Both the position numbers and the translations under genes were made by a program. Under the pieces are notes generated by a model that saw nothing but the letters and a program-made list of their open reading frames with translations, was not told the DNA's origin and made no database searches. Shown here in pieces: positions 1 through 6,883 of a DNA stretch of 64,000 bases. This DNA is from CAIYRG01 sp964446945 (GTDB taxonomy: Bacteria > Pseudomonadota > Alphaproteobacteria > Micropepsales > Micropepsaceae). The DNA lies in the NCBI GenBank assembly GCA_964446945.1, contig CAYUQO010000002.1, positions 372,001-436,000 on the forward strand, in the 5' to 3' direction. The first letter of the stretch is position 1; each line of letters begins with the position of its first letter.

Positions 1-105
1 CACGTCGAACAACACGGTATCGCCGAGTTCCTTGAGGCCAATGAGGTGCGCGAGAGTGCCGCCGATCTGGCCACCGCCGATCAGCGCGATTTTGTTGCGG
101 GACAT
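1..105 (-). CDS. mdh: Malate dehydrogenase, N-terminal fragment
   Basis: Only the first 35 codons lie in the window; the gene runs off the left edge. The protein begins MSRNKIALIGGGQIGGTLAH and continues with LKELGDTVLFDV. This is the dinucleotide-binding start of the lactate-dehydrogenase-like malate dehydrogenases typical of alphaproteobacteria, which oxidise malate to oxaloacetate with NAD+ in the TCA cycle. The family usually has GAGQIGG; here it is GGGQIGG, still a GxGxxG loop. A clear ribosome-binding site, CAGGAG, lies five bases before the ATG. The family call is firm, but the rest of the protein cannot be checked. Confidence 0.88.
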   Translation of the reverse strand, partial: MSRNKIALIGGGQIGGTLAHLIGLKELGDTVLFDV

Positions 106-201
106 GCAAACTCCTGTAGCCGGGAATTGGGCTCTGATAGCTGTGACGCGCCCGCCCCGCAAGCGGACGGGATGCGACGCCTTGTTCCGGTCAGAACCCT
201 G

Positions 202-594
202 TCAGCCCGGCCCGGATTTCTGCGCTTCCGCAGGGAACTGGCAGATCCCCGCCTGCGCCAGCACATCCTTCAGTTCGGCCGGCATGAATGGCTTTTGCAG
301 CACGAGCGCGTCACGGTATTTTTCGGGGACACCCGACCGGCCGTAACCGGTGGCAAAAACAAACGGAATTCCGTGCTGTTTGAGCGATTCGGCGACCGGC
401 AGAACATCCTTGCCATGCAGCTGGACGTCGAGAATCGCTCCGTCGAACCTGTCCGCTTCGATGCGCTCAAGCGCCTCGTCGACAGTGCCTGCGACCCCGA
501 CAACATCCACGCCAAGAAACCCAAGCGCGTCCTCCAGCGCCATGCCCACCAGCGCTTCATCTTCGACAATCAGGACACGTTGCGCGGACGACAT
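202..594 (-). CDS. Stand-alone response-regulator receiver protein
   Basis: A 130-residue protein consisting of one CheY-like receiver domain with no output domain. The acidic pocket is at VEDE (residues 10-13), the phospho-acceptor is Asp56 in AILDVQL, the switch threonine is in FATGYG, and the conserved lysine is in LQKPF. It probably accepts phosphate from a histidine kinase encoded elsewhere, since no kinase is adjacent. Single-domain receivers of this type are common in rhizobia, often as phosphate sinks or signalling intermediates. It sits alone between mdh and bioB, on the same strand as both, with gaps of about 80-100 bases. Its partner and target cannot be read from the sequence. Confidence 0.85.
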   Translation of the reverse strand: MSSAQRVLIVEDEALVGMALEDALGFLGVDVVGVAGTVDEALERIEADRFDGAILDVQLHGKDVLPVAESLKQHGIPFVFATGYGRSGVPEKYRDALVLQKPFMPAELKDVLAQAGICQFPAEAQKSGPG

Positions 595-673
595 CCGTAC
601 TCCCGGGTGAAAAGGGCGCCAATTTGCCGGCTATAACCGGCAAGACCCTTTTTTCGGCAATGCCTGCAAACGC

Positions 674-1651
674 TTAACCGGACGCTTCGTTCCCGGCACC
701 GGGAAGTGAGTTCTGAAGCCCAAGCCGTTTCAGCAGCAAGCGATCTTTGGCTTCGGCGGGATTTGGGGTGGTCAGGAGTTGCGGACCATAGAAAATCGAA
801 TTGGCTCCGGCGAGAAACGCCAGGGCCTGCGCCTCGTCGCTCATCTCCTCGCGCCCGGCGGACAGCCGGATAACCGATTTCGGCATTGCGATCCGCGCCG
901 CGGCAATCGTCTTGACGAATACCAGCGGGTCGACGGGGGCAGAACCGGCGAGGGGCGTTCCCTCTACCCGCACCAGTGCATTGATAGGGACCGATTCGGG
1001 GTGTTCAGGGAGACTCGCGAGGCTGGCAATCAGTCCGGCACGATCCCGTTCCGATTCACCCATGCCTATGATGCCGCCACAGCACACCCGAATCCCCGCA
1101 GCGCGCACATGCCCCAGCGTCTCCAGCCGGTCGCGATAAGTCCGTGTGGAGATAATATCGCCGTAGAATTCGGGCGAAGTATCAAGATTGTGGTTGTAGA
1201 AATCGAGACCGGCGTCTTTCAGGCGTTCCGACTGCGATTGGGTCAGCATGCCAAGCGTCGCGCATGTCTCCAGTCCGATGGCCCGCACGCCCTCGATCAT
1301 CTCACAGACGGCATCAAGATCGCGTTCTTTTGGCTCGCGCCATGCGGCTCCCATGCAGAAACGTGAGGCGCCGGATGCCTGCGCCTTGCGTGCAGCGGCA
1401 AGCACGGCAGAGACATCCATCAGCTTTGCAGCTTTGACCCCCGTGTCGTAATGCGCGCTTTGCGGGCAATAGGCGCAGTCCTCCGGGCAACCTCCGGTCT
1501 TGATCGACAGCAGCGTTGAAATCTGTACTTGCCGGGAATCGAAATTCTGCCGGTGTACCGACTGCGCCCGGAACATCAACTCGGGAAATGGCAGCGCCAA
1601 CAGCGCCGCCACTTCATCCGCCGTCCAGTCATGGCGAATTTCGTTGTCCAT
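674..1651 (-). CDS. bioB: Biotin synthase
   Basis: Radical-SAM enzyme that inserts sulfur into dethiobiotin in the last step of biotin synthesis. The [4Fe-4S]-SAM cysteines are Cys55, Cys59 and Cys62 in GGCPEDCAYCPQS. Other BioB blocks visible are FCMGAAWREP, YNHNLDTSPEFY, CCGGIIGMGE and RLSAGREEM, the last carrying the arginine that helps bind the [2Fe-2S] cluster. At 325 residues it is the normal length. An in-frame GTG two codons upstream (1657) is an alternative start. The other bio genes are absent, so the gene is separated from the rest of the pathway here. It follows the pst operon on the same strand after 160 bases of structured intergenic DNA. Confidence 0.95.
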   Translation of the reverse strand: MDNEIRHDWTADEVAALLALPFPELMFRAQSVHRQNFDSRQVQISTLLSIKTGGCPEDCAYCPQSAHYDTGVKAAKLMDVSAVLAAARKAQASGASRFCMGAAWREPKERDLDAVCEMIEGVRAIGLETCATLGMLTQSQSERLKDAGLDFYNHNLDTSPEFYGDIISTRTYRDRLETLGHVRAAGIRVCCGGIIGMGESERDRAGLIASLASLPEHPESVPINALVRVEGTPLAGSAPVDPLVFVKTIAAARIAMPKSVIRLSAGREEMSDEAQALAFLAGANSIFYGPQLLTTPNPAEAKDRLLLKRLGLQNSLPGAGNEASG

Positions 1652-1713
1652 CCCCACGCACTATCGCGAGCCGGGCTGGAAAGACAAGACCTTGGCCGAC
1701 TCGCCGGCGGCAT

Positions 1714-1759
1714 CCCACGCGCGGAAATTGCCACTGGCAATCACCGATTCGCGCGTGGG
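1714..1759. other. Nested stem-loop element between pstB and bioB
   Basis: A perfect 10-bp outer inverted repeat, CCCACGCGCG (1714-1723) with CGCGCGTGGG (1750-1759), encloses a second perfect 6-bp hairpin, ATTGCC-ACT-GGCAAT (1727-1741). There is no T-run, so it does not look like a simple intrinsic terminator. On the minus strand it would lie in the 3' untranslated region of the pst mRNA or in the leader of bioB. The function is unknown; candidates are an mRNA-stabilising structure, a processing site or a dispersed palindromic repeat. Confidence 0.5.
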
Positions 1760-1811
1760 GCCCCGAAGCCACGCTCCGCGAACTGCGGCTCCGACGGAAT
1801 TTAAACTCGCG

Positions 1812-2582
1812 CTAGCCAAACCGGCCGGTGATGTAGTTCTCCGTCTGCTTGTTGGACGGGGTGGTGAACAGCCTTTCGGTGACGTCGAATTCGACCAGTT
1901 CACCAAGAAACATGAAGGCCGAATAATCGGACACGCGAGACGCCTGCTGCATGTTGTGGGTGACGATCGCGATCGTATAATCCTCCGACAGCTCAGCTAT
2001 CAGCTCTTCGATTTTCGCTGTCGAGATCGGATCGAGCGCCGAACACGGCTCATCAAACAGGATCAGTTCCGGTTGGATTGCCACCGAGCGTGCGATGCAG
2101 AGCCGCTGCTGTTGCCCGCCGGACAGGGACATCCCGCTGGCATGCAGCTTGTCCTTCACTTCGTCCCACAATGCAGCGCGCCTAAGCGCATGTTCCACAC
2201 GATCGTCCAGTTCCGTTTTCGGATGACTGGTATAAAGCTGAAGACCGAATGCGATATTGTCGAAGATGGTCATCGGAAAAGGCGTCGGCTTCTGGAACAC
2301 CATGCCGACTTTGGCGCGCAGCAGCGTGACGTCCACTCTCCGGTCGAGGATATTCACGCCGTCCAGCAGCACCTCTCCTTCCGCATACTGGTTGGGGTAC
2401 ATTTCGTAGATGCGGTTCAGCACGCGCAGCAGGGTGGATTTGCCGCAGCCCGATGGTCCGATGAAGGCGGTGACCTTGTTGCGATAGACCGGCAGCGTGA
2501 TGTTCTTCAGCGCCTGGAACTTGCCATAGTAGAATGAGAGGTTATTGATCGCGACCTTGACGCTTCCATTGCCCGCAGACAT
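1812..2582 (-). CDS. pstB: Phosphate ABC transporter ATP-binding protein PstB
   Basis: ATPase of the high-affinity phosphate importer. From the chosen start (MSAGNGSVKV, 256 residues) the Walker A motif is GPSGCGKST (42-50), the Q-loop is in FQKPTPFPM, the ABC signature is LSGGQQQR (153-160), Walker B is LILFDEP (173-179), and the switch histidine is in THNMQQA. These are all PstB hallmarks. A longer in-frame extension reaches back into pstA but has no family resemblance and is left out. It is the last gene of pstSCAB and starts two bases after the pstA stop. No phoU or phoB follows, unlike the order in many rhizobia. Confidence 0.96.
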   Translation of the reverse strand: MSAGNGSVKVAINNLSFYYGKFQALKNITLPVYRNKVTAFIGPSGCGKSTLLRVLNRIYEMYPNQYAEGEVLLDGVNILDRRVDVTLLRAKVGMVFQKPTPFPMTIFDNIAFGLQLYTSHPKTELDDRVEHALRRAALWDEVKDKLHASGMSLSGGQQQRLCIARSVAIQPELILFDEPCSALDPISTAKIEELIAELSEDYTIAIVTHNMQQASRVSDYSAFMFLGELVEFDVTERLFTTPSNKQTENYITGRFG

Positions 2583-2584
2583 CC

Positions 2585-3427
2585 CTAATGCTCCGACCGC
2601 GACACCATACTGCGTGCCGTTATCGACAGGATGAGCACGGTCAGCGTGATCAGCACAGCACCTGCCCATGCCAGGCGATGCCAATCCGCATAGGGACTCA
2701 TGGCCATCTGGAAAATCGAAACCGGCAAGCTTGCCATCGGTCCATTGGGATCGAGGCTGAAGAACTGATTGTTCAGCGCGGTGAACAGCAGTGGCGCCGT
2801 TTCGCCGGAAATGCGCGCGACGGCCAACAAGATGCCGGTGATGATTCCGGCACGCGCCGCACGCCAGGTGATCTGACGGATGATGATGGAATGCCCGGCG
2901 CCGAGGGCCGCGGCGGCTTCACGCAGCGTATTGGGAATCAGCAGCAGCATATTCTCAGTCGTGCGCACCACCACCGGAATGACAATGGCCGCGAGCGCCA
3001 CCCCTCCGGCCCATGCCGAGAAATGACCCATGGTCAGAACCATTGCGTCATAGACGAACAGTCCCAGCACGATCGACGGCGCGGATAACAAGATGTCGTT
3101 GAGAAATCGGACAACAAAACCAAGCTTGCCGTGCCGGCCATATTCGCCAAGAAACGTACCGGCCATCAAACCGATCGGAGTTCCGATCACGACCGCAAAA
3201 AACACCATCATGAGACTGCCGATAATGGCATTGAGCAGCCCGCCCGCGGCTGCCGGAGGCGGCGTCGACATTGTGAACACCGAAATGTTCAACCCTGAAA
3301 GACCCTCATAAAGGAGCGCGCCGAGAATCAACGCGAGCCAACCGAGTCCGAACAAGGTGGCCGCAATCGACAGAGCCATGAATACGTTGCTGCGTAGGCG
3401 GCGGCGGGCGTAACGGCTGCGTTTCAT
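2585..3427 (-). CDS. pstA: Phosphate ABC transporter permease PstA
   Basis: Second membrane subunit of the phosphate importer, 280 residues, starting MKRSRYARRR. It has about six hydrophobic segments and the binding-protein-dependent permease loop around NTLREAAAALGAGHSIIIR (EAA motif), which contacts the PstB ATPase. Its ATG shares one base with the pstC stop (TGATG), so the two are translationally coupled. A much longer in-frame extension exists on this strand, but it only overlaps pstC and was rejected. pstB follows two bases later. Confidence 0.94.
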   Translation of the reverse strand: MKRSRYARRRLRSNVFMALSIAATLFGLGWLALILGALLYEGLSGLNISVFTMSTPPPAAAGGLLNAIIGSLMMVFFAVVIGTPIGLMAGTFLGEYGRHGKLGFVVRFLNDILLSAPSIVLGLFVYDAMVLTMGHFSAWAGGVALAAIVIPVVVRTTENMLLLIPNTLREAAAALGAGHSIIIRQITWRAARAGIITGILLAVARISGETAPLLFTALNNQFFSLDPNGPMASLPVSIFQMAMSPYADWHRLAWAGAVLITLTVLILSITARSMVSRSEH

Positions 3428-4413
3428 CACCGCGCTCCCGCCCGCTTTTCGAGGCGGTACAGCATGTATCGGGCAGACCCGAGGACGACCACCGTGACGA
3501 AAAACAGGATCAAACCCAATGCGATCAGCGACGGCCCATAGAGCGGCCCGACGGCTTCCGTGAATTCGTTGGCAATGGACGCAGAAATTGTGGTTCCGGG
3601 CGCGAAAATCGAAGCTGAAATCCGATTCGCATTTCCGATCACAAATGTGACGGCCATGGTTTCGCCGAGCGCCCGGCCGAGCGCAAGCATGATGCCGCCG
3701 ACAACTCCGCCGCGGGCATAGGGCAGAACAACGTTGTACTCGACTTCCCATGTGGTCGCGCCAAGGCCATATGCCGCTTCTTTCAAAACCGGCGGCACGG
3801 TCAAAAATACGTCCCGGCTGATCGCGGTGATGAAAGGCAAAATCATGATCGCGAGAATCAACCCGGCAGTGAAAATCCCGATTCCGTATGGCGGCCCGGC
3901 AAACAGATCCGACAGCACCGGCACATCGGAAAACGCGTCAATCACTGGCGGCATGACATATTTCTGCAGGAACGGAGCGAGGACGAACAATCCCCAGATG
4001 CCGTAGATGATGCTCGGAATGCCGGCGAGCAACTCCACCGCCATGCCTATCGGACGGCGCAGCCGCCGCGGACAGAGTTCAGTCAGAAAAATTGCGATCC
4101 CGATTCCCACCGGCACTGCGATCAGCATCGCGATCAGTGATGTCACCAGAGTGCCGTAGATCGGGGCCACGGCCCCGAATTTCTGTGTTACCGGATTCCA
4201 GATCTCCGTCCACAGAAATGAAAAGCCGAAAGCCGTGATCGCAGGCCAGGCGCCATAGATCAGCGCCGCCATGATGCCTGCGAACATCACCAATATGGCG
4301 ACAGCGCTGGCCATGCTGACGGACCGGAATATGCCGTCGAACCCTGGGCTTCCCGGCATAGAGCGGGTGGCCGGTCTGAAAGTGGCGGCTTCTTTCAATG
4401 CAAGATCGACCAC
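3427..4413 (-). CDS. pstC: Phosphate ABC transporter permease PstC
   Basis: First membrane subunit of the phosphate importer, 328 residues. A soluble N-terminal stretch is followed by about six membrane segments. PstC features visible are WNPVTQKFGAVAPIYGTL, the GIPSIIYGIWGLFVLAPFL block and the EAA loop VLKEAAYGLGATTWE. It lies 126 bases downstream of pstS, and that gap holds an intrinsic-terminator-like hairpin (4432-4477). This fits the usual arrangement in which the periplasmic binding protein is made in excess over the membrane subunits. Confidence 0.95.
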   Translation of the reverse strand: MVDLALKEAATFRPATRSMPGSPGFDGIFRSVSMASAVAILVMFAGIMAALIYGAWPAITAFGFSFLWTEIWNPVTQKFGAVAPIYGTLVTSLIAMLIAVPVGIGIAIFLTELCPRRLRRPIGMAVELLAGIPSIIYGIWGLFVLAPFLQKYVMPPVIDAFSDVPVLSDLFAGPPYGIGIFTAGLILAIMILPFITAISRDVFLTVPPVLKEAAYGLGATTWEVEYNVVLPYARGGVVGGIMLALGRALGETMAVTFVIGNANRISASIFAPGTTISASIANEFTEAVGPLYGPSLIALGLILFFVTVVVLGSARYMLYRLEKRAGAR

Positions 4414-4431
4414 GGAACAATATCAATCCAT

Positions 4432-4477
4432 AAAAAAGGGACGGGACAGCCGCAATTCTTTCCGGCTATCCCGCCCC
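4432..4477 (-). terminator. Intercistronic terminator/attenuator between pstS and pstC
   Basis: Read on the minus strand, bases 4477-4463 pair with 4452-4438 over 15 positions around a 10-base loop. Two of the pairs are G.U wobbles that exist only in the minus-strand RNA (A.C mismatches on the other strand). The stem is followed at once by TTTTTTA. This is a textbook rho-independent terminator pointing from pstS towards pstC. Inside an operon it would let only part of the transcripts continue into pstCAB, or leave a stabilised pstS-only mRNA. Confidence 0.85.
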
Positions 4478-4539
4478 AAACCTCAATTCGCAGTCGCTCT
4501 TACCGGCCAATGCATGACCGGAACTGCGTGGCGGAACGA

Positions 4540-5571
4540 TTACGGGTTCACCCCCCTGATATCTTTCCAGCTCGCCTCGATGCGGGTCACGACCGCCTGG
4601 GGCAACGGAATATAATCCAGGTCTTCGGCCATTTTGCCGCCATTCGTAAATGCCCACTTGAAAAATTTCAGGGCCTCATTGACTGCCGCCGGATTGGGTG
4701 GATTTTTCGGGACCAGGATGAAAGTGGGGTTTTCGATCGGCCAGGTATTGGCGCCCGGCTGATCGGTCAGGATCATGTAGAAATGGTCGGCATGCGCCCA
4801 GTCGGCGCTGGATGCTGCGGCCTGAAACGAAGCCATTGTCGGACTGACGGTCTTGCCGTCGCGATTGACCAGTTTCGTCCAGGCAAGGTGGTTTTGCGCC
4901 GCATAGGCATATTCGACATATCCGATGGATCCGCCGGTCTGGGCAACGTTCGCCGCAACACCTTCATTGCCTTTGGCGCCAATACCAACCGGCCAGTCCA
5001 CCGAGACAGCGGCGCCAACCTTGTCGGCCCATTCTTTGCTGACCTTGGAAAGATAATTGGCGAAGATAAATGTCGTCCCGGAGCCATCGGAACGGTGCAC
5101 GACCGCGATAGCGGTGTTCGGCAGCCTCGCGCCCGGATTCAGCTTCGCAATCGCCGGATCATTCCATTTCGTGATCCGGCCGAGGAAAATATTGGCCAGT
5201 GTCGGCCCATCAAGGACCAGGCTGTTCGATGCGATGCCGGGAAGATTGTAAACCAGCACCTCGGCGCCGACGACGGTCGGAAACATGATGAGGCCGTTTT
5301 TGTCGAGATCGGCCGCAGTCATCGGCATGTCGGACGCACCAAATGTAACGGTCTTTGCTTCAATCTGGCTGATGCCACCCCCAGACCCAATCGACTGGTA
5401 ATTCAGACCCGTTCCGGACTGCGCCTTATAGGCGGCGGCCCATTTGGAATAGATCGGGAAAGGGAAAGTCGCGCCGGCGCCGGAAATGTCAGCGGCCAGG
5501 GCGCCGACTGCCAATACGGCGACCATGCCGATGGAGGCCGCGCCGAGAACGACTTTGTTGAGGAATTTCAT
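4540..5571 (-). CDS. pstS: Periplasmic phosphate-binding protein PstS
   Basis: Secreted receptor that captures inorganic phosphate and hands it to PstCA. The 343-residue protein starts MKFLNKVVLGAAS and has a signal peptide with probable cleavage after ALA (about residue 26). The mature protein opens with DISGAGATFPFPIY. Phosphate-site blocks are QSIGSGGGI, FGASDMPM and HRSDGSGTTFIF. AGGGG lies about 8-12 bases before the chosen ATG. An in-frame extension to 5655 runs through the leader hairpin and lacks a signal peptide at its start, so it was rejected. First gene of pstSCAB. Confidence 0.96.
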   Translation of the reverse strand: MKFLNKVVLGAASIGMVAVLAVGALAADISGAGATFPFPIYSKWAAAYKAQSGTGLNYQSIGSGGGISQIEAKTVTFGASDMPMTAADLDKNGLIMFPTVVGAEVLVYNLPGIASNSLVLDGPTLANIFLGRITKWNDPAIAKLNPGARLPNTAIAVVHRSDGSGTTFIFANYLSKVSKEWADKVGAAVSVDWPVGIGAKGNEGVAANVAQTGGSIGYVEYAYAAQNHLAWTKLVNRDGKTVSPTMASFQAAASSADWAHADHFYMILTDQPGANTWPIENPTFILVPKNPPNPAAVNEALKFFKWAFTNGGKMAEDLDYIPLPQAVVTRIEASWKDIRGVNP

Positions 5572-5593
5572 TGCTTGCACCCCTTCGGTTGGC

Positions 5594-5635
5594 TGCGTGG
5601 AATGCGAAGCTGCATACGGCTTCGCATTCCACGCA
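5594..5635 (-). promoter_or_regulatory. 17-bp perfect hairpin in the pstS leader
   Basis: TGCGTGGAATGCGAAGC (5594-5610) is perfectly complementary to 5619-5635 across an 8-base loop. It lies 22 bases upstream of the pstS ATG, between the Pho-box-like repeats and the ribosome-binding site, so it would be in the 5' end of the pst mRNA. No U-run follows, so it is not a terminator. A 5' stabilising stem, a translational control element or a mobile palindrome are all possible. Confidence 0.7.
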
Positions 5636-5660
5636 CCTGGACCGGAAGTGCGCAACGCAT

Positions 5661-5689
5661 GTCACGGTTTTACGAAGTTTTTATGACGA
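5661..5689 (-). promoter_or_regulatory. Candidate PhoB box upstream of pstS
   Basis: On the minus strand three 7-base blocks (TCGTCAT, ACTTCGT, CCGTGAC) are separated by AAAA each time, giving an 11-base period. PhoB binds tandem CTGTCAT-like 7-mers at exactly this spacing. The first block matches at five of seven positions, the third at four and the middle at three. The site is about 90 bases before the pstS start. Period, A-tracts and location fit well; base identity is only moderate. Confidence 0.5.
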
Positions 5690-5746
5690 CGGGCTGCCGG
5701 GCAGCGAAGCGGGGGCGCAGTTCCTGCGCGCCCCCGCGGAAAAAGC

Positions 5747-6130
5747 TTACAGGCGCGCGATGTGCCAGACCATTCCCTGGCCTTTGCCATCGCCGTCAGT
5801 GTCGCCCGCCTTTTTGTCGAGATGCCAAAAATAAAGCGGCTTTCCGTTGACGGCCCACTGTTTGGTCCCGTCATTGCGGGTGATCACCGTGAACGGCCCC
5901 ATATTCCTGGCGTCCGCTGCGGCTTTCAGCGGCGGCCAGTTGACGGCGCACATGCCGTTGCAAGCCGACTTGTCCGGCGTCTTGTCATTGTCGAATGTGT
6001 ACAAGGTCATGCCGTGATCATCGGTCAGCATGCCGTTGCTGACCTTGACAGCGCTGGGCATCTCGGCAGCCAGCGCAAAACCACAAGCCCCGGTGATCGT
6101 CGCCGCAGCAAGAAATGTCGTCAGACGCAT
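5747..6130 (-). CDS. Small secreted protein of the COG4315 'secreted repeat' type
   Basis: A 127-residue protein beginning MRLTTFLAAATITG, with a signal peptide ending near ALAAE. The mature part holds two copies of the family motif: GMTLYTFDNDKTPDKSACNG, with MCAVNWPPL just after, and later GKPLYFWHLDKKAGDTDGDG. The two cysteines (SACNG and MCAV) are typical and could form a disulfide. These proteins are periplasmic or lipid-anchored in many bacteria and their biochemical role is not established. There is no lipobox cysteine here, so it is probably soluble. It is divergent from the PEBP gene at 6275. Confidence 0.8.
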   Translation of the reverse strand: MRLTTFLAAATITGACGFALAAEMPSAVKVSNGMLTDDHGMTLYTFDNDKTPDKSACNGMCAVNWPPLKAAADARNMGPFTVITRNDGTKQWAVNGKPLYFWHLDKKAGDTDGDGKGQGMVWHIARL

Positions 6131-6222
6131 CGTTAGCTCCACTAGATGGTTTGCGACACGGAAACGCCGGCGCGTGCCGGCGGTGTAGCATGGTTAAAAT
6201 AGCACAAAGACTGCTGTAGAAC

Positions 6223-6238
6223 CATTGCCTAGGCAGTG
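6223..6238. promoter_or_regulatory. 16-bp imperfect palindrome in a divergent promoter region
   Basis: CATTGCCTAGGCAGTG has a perfect TGCCTAGGCA core and seven of eight matched pairs overall. It is in the 144-base space between two divergently transcribed secreted-protein genes. It contains CTAG, a tetranucleotide generally rare in bacterial genomes. An operator for a dimeric regulator that acts on one or both genes is possible; no regulator is encoded beside it. Confidence 0.35.
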
Positions 6239-6274
6239 TTACGTCTTTGTCACAGCGGGAAAAGGAGGGCGACA

Positions 6275-6841
6275 ATGATGAGGTGGAACATTCTGACACT
6301 GTCCATCGGAATTGCCGCAAGTGCCGTTTTGGGCGCCAGCAGCAATGCGGAATCTCCGCCGTTTTCCCTCACCTCGCCTTCCTTCACCGACGGCGGCATG
6401 CTGACCAGCAAGAACGCCGCCGATGATCCGATGCGCATGTGCGGTGGCCAGAACGTGTCGCCGGCTCTACCATGGTCGAATGTACCTGCCAAAACCCGCA
6501 GCTTTGTCATCCTCCTCCAGGATCCCGACGGTCTGCTGGGCCAGGGCGTGTCGCACTGGGTGGGCTATGGCATTCCCGCCAATGTCAAGTCATTGGCCGA
6601 AGGAGAACTCACACACGGGTCGAACCATTTCACCGGCGGCAAAGGCACTCGCGGTAATTCCCTGTATATCGGCCCATGCCCGCCGGCCGGCGAAGCAGCC
6701 CATCATTATGTGTTCACGATCATTGCGACGGATCTTGAACCGCAGGCGCTCAAGCCGGGAATGACTCGCGACGAAGTCTATGCCGCGATCAAAGGGCATG
6801 CGCTCGGCGGCACCAGTATCGTCGGCAAATACGCACGCTAA
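6275..6841 (+). CDS. Secreted YbhB/YbcL (PEBP) family protein
   Basis: A 188-residue phosphatidylethanolamine-binding-protein homologue with a signal peptide (MMRWNILTLSIGIAASAVLG, probable cleavage after SNA). Family features are FSLTSPSFTDGG, NVSPALPWSNVPA, the ligand-site block QDPDG, HWVGYGIP, and GPCPPAG followed by HHYVFTI. Bacterial members resemble Raf-kinase inhibitor protein but their ligands are mostly unknown. The ribosome-binding site AAAGGAGG lies five to seven bases before the chosen ATG. An in-frame ATG at 6236 would remove the signal peptide from the N-terminus, so it was not used. Confidence 0.88.
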   Translation: MMRWNILTLSIGIAASAVLGASSNAESPPFSLTSPSFTDGGMLTSKNAADDPMRMCGGQNVSPALPWSNVPAKTRSFVILLQDPDGLLGQGVSHWVGYGIPANVKSLAEGELTHGSNHFTGGKGTRGNSLYIGPCPPAGEAAHHYVFTIIATDLEPQALKPGMTRDEVYAAIKGHALGGTSIVGKYAR

Positions 6842-6883
6842 GATTCGCCGATTCGCTGAATCGCCGGATTGCCTGGCGGCGCC

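Noticed and set aside
623..645. Hairpin TTGCCGG-ctataa-CCGGCAA followed by CCTTTTTT as terminator
   Set aside because: The T-run is on the plus strand where no gene ends; on the minus strand after bioB the stem is not followed by U residues. It may be structural but is not assigned.
1500..2537. A 345-codon open frame on the plus strand across bioB and pstB
   Set aside because: It is the complement of two clearly real genes on the other strand; its translation is rich in Arg/His/Gln and has no family motif.
4510..5850. A 446-codon open frame on the plus strand opposite pstS
   Set aside because: It is antisense to pstS, crosses the pst leader hairpin and Pho-like site, and has no recognisable domain.
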